From the NCBI RefSeq assembly GCF_900113045.1, contig NZ_FONY01000013.1:1-64000 (forward strand): DNA of 64,000 nucleotides. The letters run 5' to 3'. Below, piece by piece: positions 36,397 through 44,552 of this stretch. Position numbers and translations under genes: made by a program. How positions within the stretch are numbered: position 1 is the stretch's first letter; every line of letters starts with the position of its first letter. The notes under the pieces are model-generated. The model ran no database searches. It saw only the letters and a program-made list of their open reading frames with translations, and had not been told where the DNA came from. This DNA comes from Thermoflexibacter ruber. GTDB lineage: Bacteria; Bacteroidota; Bacteroidia; Cytophagales; Thermoflexibacteraceae.

Positions 36397-36416
36397 CTTT
36401 TTACTCTTGTAAAAAG
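36397..36416 (+). terminator. Probable terminator downstream of the TerC gene
   Basis: CTTTTTAC and GTAAAAAG form a perfect 8-bp stem with a 4-nt loop about 90 bases past the stop codon. A T-rich stretch (TGTTTTTACTC) follows, and a drifted second copy of the same hairpin lies just after it. Confidence 0.45.
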
Positions 36417-36496
36417 ATGTTTTTACTCTTTTAAAAGTATAATTTTAAGCAAATATGATTTTTTTATGAAATTTTATTATTTTTTTTAGTTAAAAT

Positions 36497-36528
36497 TTTG
36501 TGTATTTCATTAACGTTTCTTACATTTG
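36497..36528 (+). promoter_or_regulatory. Consensus Bacteroidota promoter for the 40-residue microprotein gene
   Basis: TTTG at 36497-36500 and TACATTTG at 36521-36528 are separated by 20 bases, an exact match to the phylum's -33/-7 consensus. The start codon at 36572 is about 40 bases past the -7 element. Confidence 0.7.
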
Positions 36529-36571
36529 TAATGTAAAAATCGCTGTTTCACCAAAGATAAATAACTGACTT

Positions 36572-36694
36572 ATGATTACTGCTAAGAGAAGTACTCAGAC
36601 TACAAGTGATAAAAGTAAAGTTGCGTTGATTGTTGTTGTTGCTCTGATAGCACTCATCAACATCGTCAATGCTATATCCATAATCTTTGAATAA
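36572..36694 (+). CDS. Single-pass membrane microprotein, 40 aa
   Basis: A 40-codon frame too short for routine gene calling. A polar, basic N-terminus (MITAKRSTQTTSDKSK) precedes one clear hydrophobic helix (VALIVVVALIALINIVNAI) and a short acidic end. Support comes from context: a consensus promoter sits about 40 bases upstream and a rho-independent terminator about 35 bases downstream, so it forms a complete transcription unit alone. Length and layout resemble regulatory or scaffold microproteins of the inner membrane. I do not recognise a family. Confidence 0.7.
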   Translation: MITAKRSTQTTSDKSKVALIVVVALIALINIVNAISIIFE

Positions 36695-36727
36695 GGTTTC
36701 CTTGGGGAAAGTAATCTGAAAATAAGA

Positions 36728-36775
36728 AACACTTTTTAATTAAAAGTCAATTCAAGAAAGTGTTTTTTATTTTTT
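36728..36775. terminator. Terminator between the microprotein gene and uppP
   Basis: AACACTTT at 36728-36735 and AAAGTGTT at 36757-36764 form a perfect 8-bp stem followed by a T-rich run to 36775. It ends the plus-strand unit and may also serve uppP, which converges from the right. Confidence 0.7.
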
Positions 36776-36806
36776 AGAAATAAGGCATTGGTGAATACTT
36801 CTGTTT

Positions 36807-37598
36807 TTATGAAAATGCGATAGCCAATATCCCTATTAAAAAACAATAGGCGGCAAAATAGATAAGTTTACCCCTTTTCACGATCTCTATCATCCATTTG
36901 CAAGCAATAAGCCCTGAAATAAAAGCGGCAAAAAAGCCCGCAATAAGTACTATACTGCTCAAATCTTGGTTTTCTGAGGCTTGCTCAAAATAATCCTTCA
37001 TTTCTAAAATAGTTGCTCCCACTATTGGCAATAAAACCATTAGAAAAGAAAAGCGTGCCGCTTGAGGTCTGCCAGTTCCTACCAAAATTGCTGTACTAAT
37101 AGTAGCCCCAGAGCGAGAAATACCAGGAAGGATAGCTACCGCTTGTGCAATGCCGATGGCGATTGCCCTGCCAAAAGTAACCTCACCTCCTTGCTTATGC
37201 CTTAAAAAATGAGTAAGCAATAGCAAGACTCCAGTCAAGCAAAGCATAAAACCTACTGAAACAATGTTTCCCTCAAAGAACTGTGCTACCTCACTCTTAA
37301 AAAATACGCCCACTACCCCAACGGGAATCATAGAAACTATGATTTTAGCCGCAAATTGGGTAGATTCATTCCATTCAAACTTAAATATATCCTTGATAAT
37401 CTGCCAAATATCTTGATAAAAAACGACTACTGTACTCAACATTGTTGCGGCGTGAACAATGACTGAAAAAAGCAAATCATCGCTAATTTTTACACCTAAT
37501 AATGCCTTCCCCAATTCCAAATGCCCGCTACTACTCACTGGCAGGAACTCAGTTAAACCTTGAACGATACCTAAAATAATTGATTCTATGATACTCAT
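36807..37598 (-). CDS. uppP: Undecaprenyl-diphosphatase
   Basis: Regenerates undecaprenyl phosphate, the lipid carrier for peptidoglycan and envelope polysaccharides. The protein is 263 residues with about eight membrane segments. Signature motifs are present: GIVQGLTEFLPVSSSGH at residues 10-26, with the catalytic glutamate, and LPGISRSGATIS near 160-171. The length is standard. In many Bacteroidota uppP lies in a cell-division cluster (ftsX - DUF3098 - uppP - truB); those neighbours are absent here. Confidence 0.95.
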   Translation of the reverse strand: MSIIESIILGIVQGLTEFLPVSSSGHLELGKALLGVKISDDLLFSVIVHAATMLSTVVVFYQDIWQIIKDIFKFEWNESTQFAAKIIVSMIPVGVVGVFFKSEVAQFFEGNIVSVGFMLCLTGVLLLLTHFLRHKQGGEVTFGRAIAIGIAQAVAILPGISRSGATISTAILVGTGRPQAARFSFLMVLLPIVGATILEMKDYFEQASENQDLSSIVLIAGFFAAFISGLIACKWMIEIVKRGKLIYFAAYCFLIGILAIAFS

Positions 37599-37622
37599 TA
37601 TGTTTTTGATTTTTTATGAAGG

Positions 37623-37630
37623 CAAAACTA
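37623..37630 (-). promoter_or_regulatory. Possible uppP promoter -7 element
   Basis: TAGTTTTG on the minus strand matches TAnnTTTG about 25 bases before the uppP start. No clear -33 match. Confidence 0.4.
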
Positions 37631-37776
37631 TAAATAAAACGTTTTACTTTATCGGTTTAAAATGAAGTTTTAGTGAATTTCTTCTAATTTCAGCTTAAAA
37701 TGGCATAAGATAGATATAGAGAAAATAAAAAATTTTGTAAGTTGCACCCGTTTCTCACTGAAATCACTAAACTAAT

Positions 37777-39120
37777 ATGGAAGCTATACGAATTGACATC
37801 TCAAAAACACTCAACTTTCTCTCTCAAAGTGAAATTGAAACTTATCAATCTTCTGTCAGTAAATCTCGCCAAGCCTTAGCACAGAAAACAGGGGCAGGAA
37901 ACGATTTTTTAGGCTGGTTAGATTTGCCTAATCAGATAGACAGTGCCTATTTGGAAGAAATCAAGCAGACTGCACACCATCTCAAATCTATTTCTGAGGT
38001 AGTGGTGGTAGTAGGTATTGGGGGGTCTTACTTAGGGGCAAAAGCAGTTATTGATGCCCTTTCTCATCATTTTTCTCACTTGAAAATAGGTGGACAAACG
38101 CCTTTGGTGCTTTATGCAGGGCAAAATATCTGTGCGGACTACCATGCAGATTTGTTGGAAATAGTCAATGAGCGTGAATATTCCGTAGTGGTCATCTCCA
38201 AATCAGGGACTACCACCGAGCCAGCCATTGCTTTTCGCTTACTCAAACAAAACTTAGAGGAGCGATATGGCAAAGAGGGAGCAAAGGAACGCATCGTAGC
38301 CATTACTGACCCGCAAGGTGGGGCATTGAGGAAAATGGCAACAAACGAAGGATATAAAACTTTTTCCATTCCTCCTGATGTAGGTGGGCGTTATTCAGTA
38401 CTTACTCCCGTGGGGCTATTGCCCATTGCGATTGCAGGTTTTGACATTGAGCAGTTGGTTACAGGCGCGAAAGACATGAAAAGACTTTCAGAAAGTACCC
38501 CTACTTTGCAAGAAAACCCTGTTTCCTTGTATGCAGTGGTTCGCAATATTTTATACAAAAAAGGGAAAAAAACAGAAATTTTGGTGAACTATCACCCACG
38601 TTTACAATACTTTGCTGAGTGGTGGAAACAACTCTACGGGGAAAGCGAAGGCAAAGATGGCAAGGGAATTTTTCCTGCAAGCGTGAACTTTACCTCTGAC
38701 CTGCACTCTATGGGACAGTGGATTCAGGATGGCGAACGCACTATTTTTGAAACGATACTTTCTGTGAAAAACACAAAAAAACGCATAGATATTCCTTATG
38801 ACAGTACTAACTTAGACAAAATGAACTACTTAGTAGGGAAAAGTTTACAAGAAGTAAATAAACAAGCAGAATTAGGAACTCTGCTCGCACACGTAGAGGG
38901 GGGCGTACCGAATGTATTGATAGAAATTCCTGTGATTAATGAATATTACATCGGACAACTGATTTATTTCTTTGAAAAAGCCTGTGCCATAAGTGGTTAC
39001 ATCTTAGAAGTCAATCCTTTTGACCAACCGGGCGTAGAGGCATACAAAAACAATATGTTTGCTTTGTTGGGCAAAGAAGGGTATGAAAAATTGGCAGAAG
39101 AACTCAAAGCAAAATTGTAA
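37777..39120 (+). CDS. pgi: Glucose-6-phosphate isomerase
   Basis: Interconverts glucose 6-phosphate and fructose 6-phosphate. It has 447 residues, the short bacterial form also seen in Firmicutes. The SIS-fold phosphate site VGIGGSYLGAKA lies at about 76-87, a second phosphate-binding loop VISKSGTTTEPA at about 135-146, and GERTIFETIL and the C-terminal QPGVEAYKNNMF are intact. It is followed by repeat copy 4 and then pgk. Confidence 0.96.
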   Translation: MEAIRIDISKTLNFLSQSEIETYQSSVSKSRQALAQKTGAGNDFLGWLDLPNQIDSAYLEEIKQTAHHLKSISEVVVVVGIGGSYLGAKAVIDALSHHFSHLKIGGQTPLVLYAGQNICADYHADLLEIVNEREYSVVVISKSGTTTEPAIAFRLLKQNLEERYGKEGAKERIVAITDPQGGALRKMATNEGYKTFSIPPDVGGRYSVLTPVGLLPIAIAGFDIEQLVTGAKDMKRLSESTPTLQENPVSLYAVVRNILYKKGKKTEILVNYHPRLQYFAEWWKQLYGESEGKDGKGIFPASVNFTSDLHSMGQWIQDGERTIFETILSVKNTKKRIDIPYDSTNLDKMNYLVGKSLQEVNKQAELGTLLAHVEGGVPNVLIEIPVINEYYIGQLIYFFEKACAISGYILEVNPFDQPGVEAYKNNMFALLGKEGYEKLAEELKAKL

Positions 39121-39154
39121 TATTTCCTAACAGTGGTATAATAGGGTGTTACTA

Positions 39155-39360
39155 TCTGATTTTCAATAGACTACTTTTAATGCCTTAGATTGTTCTAAAT
39201 TGTTACTGACTATTTTATAGAACACAGATAATAATGATTTTACGGATAAAAAACAGAGTTTTGGTTAGTTCATCAGTGAAAATCTGCCTAATCTGTAAAA
39301 CCTGTGTTCCAAAATTATTATCAAAAAAATCATCTATTTAACTCATTGAATATAAACAAG
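39155..39360 (+). repeat. Dispersed ~210-nt structured repeat, copy 4
   Basis: Between pgi and pgk. It begins TGATTTTCAATAGACTACTT, has a shortened first hairpin (TTAGA with TCTAA around a 4-nt loop), then AATTGTTACTGACTATTTT, AGAACACAGATAATAATGAT, the middle TTCATCAGTGAAAATCTGCC, the closing AACCTGTGTTCC and an AT-rich tail to about 39360. Confidence 0.85.
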
Positions 39361-39401
39361 TAAAAAATCTAAGATAAAAATCAACAAACTAAAATCTAAT
39401 C

Positions 39402-40589
39402 ATGAAATACTTAAACGAATTTAATTTTAAAGGCAAAAAAGCCCTTATTCGCGTAGATTTCAACGTGCCTTTGGATAAGGAATACAATATTACTGACGAT
39501 AACCGCATTCAAGCGGCCTTGCCTACTATTAAAAAAATCTTGGCAGACGGCGGTTCAGCTATCCTCATGTCGCACTTGGGCAGACCCAAAGGAGGCTATG
39601 AGGAGAAGTTTTCTCTCAAACACTTGGTCAAGCACCTTAGTAACCTACTCGGCATAGAGGTCAAATTTGCCGATGATTGCATAGGGGCGAGTGCGGTAGC
39701 CTTAGCCAAAGATTTGAAAGCTGGCGAGGTCTTGCTGTTGGAAAACTTACGCTTTTACAAAGAAGAAGAAAAAGGCGATGAGGAATTTTCTAAAAAATTA
39801 GCCGCTTTGGGTGATGTCTATGTAAACGATGCCTTTGGCACTGCTCACCGAGCACATGGCTCTACGACCATTGTTGCCAAATTTTTTGCAGACAAGATTT
39901 GTGGCTACCTCATGCAAGCTGAAGTAGAAAATGGCAATAAGGTTATGAGCAATCCTCAAAAACCATTTACGGCTATCATGGGCGGGGCAAAGATTTCTGA
40001 TAAAATCCTCATCATTGAAAACCTATTGGACAAAGTGGATAATCTCATCATCGGCGGGGGCATGGCTTATACCTTTATGAAAGCGGCAGGTGGACAAATC
40101 GGCAAGTCTTTGGTAGAAGAAGACCGCTTAGAGCTGGCAAATGAACTGGTGCAAAAAGCTAAAGAAAAAGGCGTAAAACTGCTTTTGCCTGTGGATTCTA
40201 TCATTGCTGACAATTTTGCCAATGATGCCAACAGCAAAGAAGCCAAAAGCATGGAAATTCCAGAAGGCTGGATGGGCTTAGACATTGGTACGGAAGCCAT
40301 AAAAGAATATAGCCAAGTCATAGAAAACTCTAAAACTATCCTTTGGAACGGTCCTATGGGCGTTTTTGAGATGCCTAATTTTGCCAAAGGCACGATAGAA
40401 GTTGCCAAAGCTGTAGTAAAAGCGACGGAAAATGGAGGGTTTTCTCTCATAGGAGGGGGCGATTCTGCCGCCGCAGTCAATCAATTAGGTTTTGCTAACG
40501 ATGTTTCTTATGTTTCTACAGGAGGCGGTGCGTTGTTAGAACTCATGGAAGGAAAAATACTACCAGGGGTAGCAGCATTGGAAAATTAA
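39402..40589 (+). CDS. pgk: Phosphoglycerate kinase
   Basis: Transfers phosphate between 1,3-bisphosphoglycerate and ADP. The protein is 395 residues, standard length. Motifs include [12 protein letters not shown] (residues 14-25), [21 protein letters not shown], the hinge region around MGGAKISDK, and the nucleotide-binding GGGDSAAAV near residue 350. It follows pgi in the same direction, separated by the dispersed repeat, so the two glycolytic genes may not share a transcript. Confidence 0.97.
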   Translation: MKYLNEFNFKGKKALIRVDFNVPLDKEYNITDDNRIQAALPTIKKILADGGSAILMSHLGRPKGGYEEKFSLKHLVKHLSNLLGIEVKFADDCIGASAVALAKDLKAGEVLLLENLRFYKEEEKGDEEFSKKLAALGDVYVNDAFGTAHRAHGSTTIVAKFFADKICGYLMQAEVENGNKVMSNPQKPFTAIMGGAKISDKILIIENLLDKVDNLIIGGGMAYTFMKAAGGQIGKSLVEEDRLELANELVQKAKEKGVKLLLPVDSIIADNFANDANSKEAKSMEIPEGWMGLDIGTEAIKEYSQVIENSKTILWNGPMGVFEMPNFAKGTIEVAKAVVKATENGGFSLIGGGDSAAAVNQLGFANDVSYVSTGGGALLELMEGKILPGVAALEN

Positions 40590-40626
40590 GTAATTAGTTC
40601 AATAATTCTAAAGATTCTTCTGCCCT

Positions 40627-40665
40627 AATCATAAATCTTTCCTTACAAGGGAAAGATTTATGATT
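40627..40665. terminator. Long perfect stem-loop between pgk and a convergent gene
   Basis: AATCATAAATCTTTCC at 40627-40642 and its exact reverse complement at 40650-40665 form a 16-bp stem with a 7-nt loop. It lies 38 bases past the pgk stop and between convergent genes. There is no long T tract, so it may be an intrinsic terminator of weak type or a 3'-end stabiliser. Confidence 0.6.
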
Positions 40666-40745
40666 ATCAATACTTTAACCTTCTTTCCAGAAGGGACGCA
40701 ATCGGAACGGCAAACTGTGCAATTCGAGGATTGGGAGTAGGGCGA

Positions 40746-41396
40746 TTATTTTTGCTTACTTACTTGACTGACAAAAGGCATCTGGTACAGAAAACTGTCG
40801 TCCTCTACTTGCTTCAAGATAAAATCTGCCAAATCTGCCCTTGCTATTTGGGTACTTGCATTCACGCCTACCCACCCAACTCTGTAAACACCTTTCTTAG
40901 CCTCGTTGGTAAGTCTGGGTCCTCTGACAATAATCCACTTTAACCCACTGCTTGCTAAGACTTTATGATGTTCAATGGCATCATTCAGTATTTTAGGAAC
41001 AGCTATTTTCATAATCGTCCTGATAAGTTTATCTGCAAACTTGGGCTGGTCTTTCTCAGGATAGGGAAGTCCTCCTCCCGAAAGTGAAATGATTTTTTCT
41101 ACCCCAAACTGCCTCATTGCAGAGATAATATGCTTTGTACCATTCGTTTGTAACCACGCAGGCGAGCCCTTCACGTGTCCAAACAAACTAACGACTACCT
41201 CACAATCTTCTATCACATTACATACGTCTTGGAAATGCAAGACATCGCCTTTCACTACTTGTAAGTTTATGTGTTGAAAATCCAACTTCTCAGGATTGCG
41301 CACTAACGCTTTTACAGCATAGCCTTTGTCAAGAGCTAATTTTAAAAACTCTTTGCCTGTCTGTCCTGTTGCACCCAAAAGAGCAATTTTTTTCAT
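40746..41396 (-). CDS. NAD(P)H-binding protein, atypical SDR (NmrA/YwnB-like)
   Basis: A 216-residue Rossmann-fold protein with the dinucleotide motif GATGQTGKEF at residues 8-17 and the typical second strand VKALVRNPEKL. The classical Tyr-x-x-x-Lys pair is not evident, as in atypical SDRs. It is divergent from an HxlR-type regulator with under 100 bases between the starts, an arrangement common for a redox- or electrophile-responsive enzyme controlled by its neighbour. Likely a cytosolic quinone or NADPH-dependent reductase, but the substrate is unknown. Confidence 0.8.
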   Translation of the reverse strand: MKKIALLGATGQTGKEFLKLALDKGYAVKALVRNPEKLDFQHINLQVVKGDVLHFQDVCNVIEDCEVVVSLFGHVKGSPAWLQTNGTKHIISAMRQFGVEKIISLSGGGLPYPEKDQPKFADKLIRTIMKIAVPKILNDAIEHHKVLASSGLKWIIVRGPRLTNEAKKGVYRVGWVGVNASTQIARADLADFILKQVEDDSFLYQMPFVSQVSKQK

Positions 41397-41441
41397 TGTT
41401 CTAAGATTTTTTTAATTCCTTTAAATTTTTCACAAATCTAT

Positions 41442-41476
41442 GTATTTTTGCAGTACGTAACTAAAAAGTCTGTACT
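41442..41476. promoter_or_regulatory. Candidate promoter and operator of the HxlR regulator
   Basis: TATTTTTG at about 41442-41449 fits the -7 element for the plus-strand regulator gene. Just past it, AGTAC at 41452-41456 and GTACT at 41472-41476 form an inverted repeat with a 15-base spacer. This position suits autorepression and control of the divergent reductase gene. Confidence 0.35.
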
Positions 41477-41491
41477 TACCTTTTTGTGTGT

Positions 41492-41815
41492 ATGAAAGAT
41501 GATAAAATCTATATTACTGTGCGATGCCCTATCCGCACTACTTTAGAGTTGTTAGGAGGAAAATGGAAATTGCTTATTTTGCACCAACTCTATGATAAGA
41601 CTCTACGTCTAAGCGAGTTAAAAAATCTTATTCCTGACATAAGCGAAAAAATGTTGATTCAAGAGTTAAAAAATTTAGCAGACAGCGGACTTGTTATTAG
41701 AAATAATTTTGGTGAAGTACCACCAAGGGTAGAGTACTCGCTCACCGAAAAAGGCAGAAATGTAAAGCCTCTCATAGAACAAATGATAGCTTTTGCAAAA
41801 CATTATGAAGCATAA
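41492..41815 (+). CDS. HxlR-family winged-helix transcriptional regulator
   Basis: A 107-residue DNA-binding protein. The family signature is clear: CPIRTTLELLGGKWKLLIL at the N-terminus with a cysteine at about residue 11, LSELKNLIPDISEKMLIQEL in the recognition region, and the wing VPPRVEYSLTEKG. The conserved N-terminal cysteine is the redox- or electrophile-sensing residue in several members. The ATG at 41492 is chosen over a GTG two codons upstream. It probably controls the divergent NAD(P)H-binding protein gene. Confidence 0.92.
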   Translation: MKDDKIYITVRCPIRTTLELLGGKWKLLILHQLYDKTLRLSELKNLIPDISEKMLIQELKNLADSGLVIRNNFGEVPPRVEYSLTEKGRNVKPLIEQMIAFAKHYEA

Positions 41816-41914
41816 GTATAACAAAGGTTTTCCAAAGTTTATAAAGATAGAATAAATATTTCATAAACTTAGATAAATCCTTGCAATTCCTTATACTTGC
41901 AAAACTAAGTAAAT

Positions 41915-43249
41915 ATGCAAATGGAAAACTTCACAACCTTGGAGAAACCCCGCCTTTCTTTTTGGCAAATTTGGAACATGAGTTTTGGCTTCATGGGTAT
42001 CCAGTTTGGCTTTGCCTTGCAAAATGCGAATGTAAGCCGTATTTTTCAAACCTTAAATGCAAATATTGATGATATTCCTATTCTTTGGATTGCTGCACCC
42101 ACTACGGGCTTGATAGTACAGCCTATCATTGGCTACATGAGCGATAGGACTTGGAACAGATTGGGGAGGCGACGACCTTTTTTTCTGGTAGGGGCTATTT
42201 TAGCCTCTTTGGCATTGATAGCCATGCCCAACTCACCCGCCCTTTGGGTTGCAGCAGGAATGTTGTGGATTTTGGACGCTTCTATCAATATTTCTATGGA
42301 ACCATTCAGGGCTTTGGTTGCCGATATGTTACCCAACCAACAACGCACTTTGGGGTTCGCTGTACAGACTTTTTTCATAGGTATTGGGGCTGTTGTTGCT
42401 TCTGCCTTGCCGTATCTGCTTGACATGGCAGGCGTAAACAATACGGCAGAGGCAGGGAAAATTCCTGCTACTGTGCAGTGGTCTTTTTACTTGGGAGCAG
42501 TTGCCTTTTTAGGAGCGGTAAGTTGGACTGTCCTCAAAACAAAAGAGTATCCACCAGAGGACTTTAAAAAATTTTATCCTAAAATCAATGAGAAAAAATC
42601 CGTCAATGGATTTTCAGAAGTACTCAACGATTTTATCAATATGCCTAAGACTATGGTGCAGTTGGCAGTAGTGCAGTTTTTTTCTTGGTTTGCCTTATTT
42701 GCGATGTGGATTTATAGCACCCAAGCCGTTACCAGCCATATCTACCGCACCAATGACCCTCAGTCTGCTGCCTACAATGAGGGCGCAAATTGGGTGGGAA
42801 TATGCTTTGCGGCTTATAGCTTGTTTTCCGCAGGCTATGCCTTCCTTTTACCTGAGTTAGCCAAAAAAATCGGAAGGAAAAAGGTACACTCTATTTGCTT
42901 AGTAGGCGGCGCCTTAGGTTTAGCCTCTTTTTACATCATAGAAAATCCCTCCTTGTTGTTGGTTTCTATGCTCGGCATAGGTTTAGCATGGGCAGGTATT
43001 TTGACCATGCCTTACAGTATTTTATCTGGTGCTTTACCTGCTGAGAAAATGGGGGTTTACATGGGCATTTTCAACTTTTTTATCGTTATTCCTCAGATTG
43101 TAGCAGCAGGAATTTTAGGATTTTTTGCCAACTTATTTGGCGGACAAACTATCTACGTAATTTTAATAGGTGCGGTTTCTATGCTCATCGCCGCCTTAGT
43201 AGTACCCCTTGTCAAAGATATTGATGAAAAAGGAGGGGAGAATAAATAA
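41915..43249 (+). CDS. MFS sugar transporter, SLC45-like
   Basis: A 444-residue protein with about twelve membrane segments. The loop between helices two and three reads GYMSDRTWNRLGRRRPFFLV, close to the SLC45/sucrose-symporter group, which carry sucrose or maltose with protons. FGFALQNANVSRIF in helix one is also typical. A second ATG lies two codons in. It follows the regulator gene by 100 bases with a weak promoter-like stretch between, so it is probably independently transcribed. The substrate is not proven. Confidence 0.85.
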   Translation: MQMENFTTLEKPRLSFWQIWNMSFGFMGIQFGFALQNANVSRIFQTLNANIDDIPILWIAAPTTGLIVQPIIGYMSDRTWNRLGRRRPFFLVGAILASLALIAMPNSPALWVAAGMLWILDASINISMEPFRALVADMLPNQQRTLGFAVQTFFIGIGAVVASALPYLLDMAGVNNTAEAGKIPATVQWSFYLGAVAFLGAVSWTVLKTKEYPPEDFKKFYPKINEKKSVNGFSEVLNDFINMPKTMVQLAVVQFFSWFALFAMWIYSTQAVTSHIYRTNDPQSAAYNEGANWVGICFAAYSLFSAGYAFLLPELAKKIGRKKVHSICLVGGALGLASFYIIENPSLLLVSMLGIGLAWAGILTMPYSILSGALPAEKMGVYMGIFNFFIVIPQIVAAGILGFFANLFGGQTIYVILIGAVSMLIAALVVPLVKDIDEKGGENK

Positions 43250-43285
43250 GGATGAGATAGGTAATTTCAAAATTATATATGCTTT

Positions 43286-43316
43286 TTTGCATTTTTTAAA
43301 AAAACAGCTATCTTTG
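43286..43316 (+). promoter_or_regulatory. Consensus Bacteroidota promoter for the 88-residue protein gene
   Basis: TTTG at 43286-43289 and TATCTTTG at 43309-43316 are separated by 19 bases, an excellent match to the phylum consensus. The start codon at 43390 lies about 74 bases past it. Confidence 0.75.
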
Positions 43317-43389
43317 CACCGTACATCTATCACAAAATCACCTATTTTGATAGATTTTAGGCTTTATTACTAATCTAAACTACAAAAGT

Positions 43390-43656
43390 ATGACAGCAAG
43401 TGAACAAATAGAAAATGCTTGTCGTGAGGCTCACGAAAAGTTTTTAAAGTTAGATGCTGAGGTGTACAAAGACATCATCGAGAAGTTGCAGTTTGTCATT
43501 GTAAGCTACAATGCAGACAAAAATCCTATCGGTTTGTACCACATAGGAGCGATGGCATTGGACTTACTTAAAAAGCACAAAGAGCAAAAACCAAGACAAG
43601 TTTCTAAAGATTTGATAGAAACTTTGGAGAAAGCTCTGGCAAGAGAAAAAGAATAA
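43390..43656 (+). CDS. Small helical protein, 88 aa, unknown function
   Basis: A soluble protein rich in Lys and Glu, predicted mostly helical, with one more hydrophobic segment in the middle (PIGLYHIGAMALDLLKK). I do not recognise a family. A consensus promoter upstream and a strong terminator downstream make it a complete single-gene unit, which argues that it is real and well expressed. It may bind another protein; nothing nearby suggests its role. Confidence 0.8.
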   Translation: MTASEQIENACREAHEKFLKLDAEVYKDIIEKLQFVIVSYNADKNPIGLYHIGAMALDLLKKHKEQKPRQVSKDLIETLEKALAREKE

Positions 43657-43690
43657 TGAGAAATTAACCATAGTAAATATAGGAAATGTA

Positions 43691-43719
43691 AAACCCAAAG
43701 TTTATTGCTTTGGGTTTTT
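43691..43719. terminator. Terminator between convergent genes
   Basis: AAACCCAAAG at 43691-43700 and CTTTGGGTTT at 43708-43717, with a 7-nt loop and a following T run. It ends the 88-residue protein gene and probably the facing five-gene run as well. Confidence 0.85.
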
Positions 43720-43725
43720 ACTTGC

Positions 43726-44538
43726 TTAGGTTCTTTGATGCTTGGTCATGCCTCCCATGACAAGCTGCATAATTCTCACTTTTCCCCAGCGAGGTACTGT
43801 CCGCAATGAATAAACCAAAAATTTCGTTAGAAAACCGGGGAGTACGGTAGTTTTGCGACCTAAGGCTTTTAAGATAGGTATGCCTACTTGAGCAGGTGTT
43901 AGGCTCATATCCATTTTCATATTTGCTCTACTCTCAAACCCACTTTTGACAGGTCCGGGTGCTGCCGCCAGTACATCTACCTTGTAAGGTTTTAGTTCTA
44001 ATCGCAAAGCTTCGGCTAAAGATTGTACGTAGGCTTTGGTGGCAGCATAGTTGGCTGCGTAAGGCACACCTTGGAAACCTACCATTGAACTCATCAGTAT
44101 AATGCCACCTCTTTTATTTTTGGCAAAAATCTTACTGAAATGATGAGTCAAGAGGAGCAGGGCTTCGCAGTTTACTCTGAGCATTTCTACCTCATTCTCG
44201 ATAGAAGATTCTAAAAATAAACCAGAAGTACCAAAACCTGCTGAGGCAACTAACAAGCCTATATTTAAGTCTTTGGTGGCTTGTATTAGATGTTCAACGG
44301 CTTCATTATGAGCCATATCAGCAGGGACAGTCTTGACCTTTATATGGTACGTATTTCTTAGCCTCTCCGCTAATTTTTCCAACTCTTCCTGCTTTCTTGC
44401 ATTGATAACTAAGTGCAAACCTGCTTCTGCCAGTCTTTCTGTTAGTTCTAAGCCAATTCCCGAGGAAGCCCCTGTTACCAAAGCCCATTCTCCATACTTT
44501 TGCTTTAATCTATTTTTTTCTGCTTTTGAAATTTCCAT
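43726..44538 (-). CDS. Short-chain dehydrogenase/reductase
   Basis: A classical SDR of 270 residues. TGASSGIG binds the cofactor, SSMV and YAANYAATKAYVQ supply the catalytic Ser, Tyr and Lys. A basic C-terminus and hydrophobic stretch (FLTKFLVYSLRTVP) are typical of membrane-associated SDRs of the DltE/steroid-dehydrogenase type. The start at 44538 (MEISKAEKN) avoids overlap with the upstream gene and leaves a 14-base gap. Last gene of a tight minus-strand run. Confidence 0.88.
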   Translation of the reverse strand: MEISKAEKNRLKQKYGEWALVTGASSGIGLELTERLAEAGLHLVINARKQEELEKLAERLRNTYHIKVKTVPADMAHNEAVEHLIQATKDLNIGLLVASAGFGTSGLFLESSIENEVEMLRVNCEALLLLTHHFSKIFAKNKRGGIILMSSMVGFQGVPYAANYAATKAYVQSLAEALRLELKPYKVDVLAAAPGPVKSGFESRANMKMDMSLTPAQVGIPILKALGRKTTVLPGFLTKFLVYSLRTVPRWGKVRIMQLVMGGMTKHQRT

Positions 44539-44552
44539 GATTTTTAAAGTTT

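Noticed and set aside
40676-40745. A GC-richer patch after the pgk hairpin that might be a gene remnant
   Set aside because: About 70 bases only, no recognisable protein and no repeat partner in the window.
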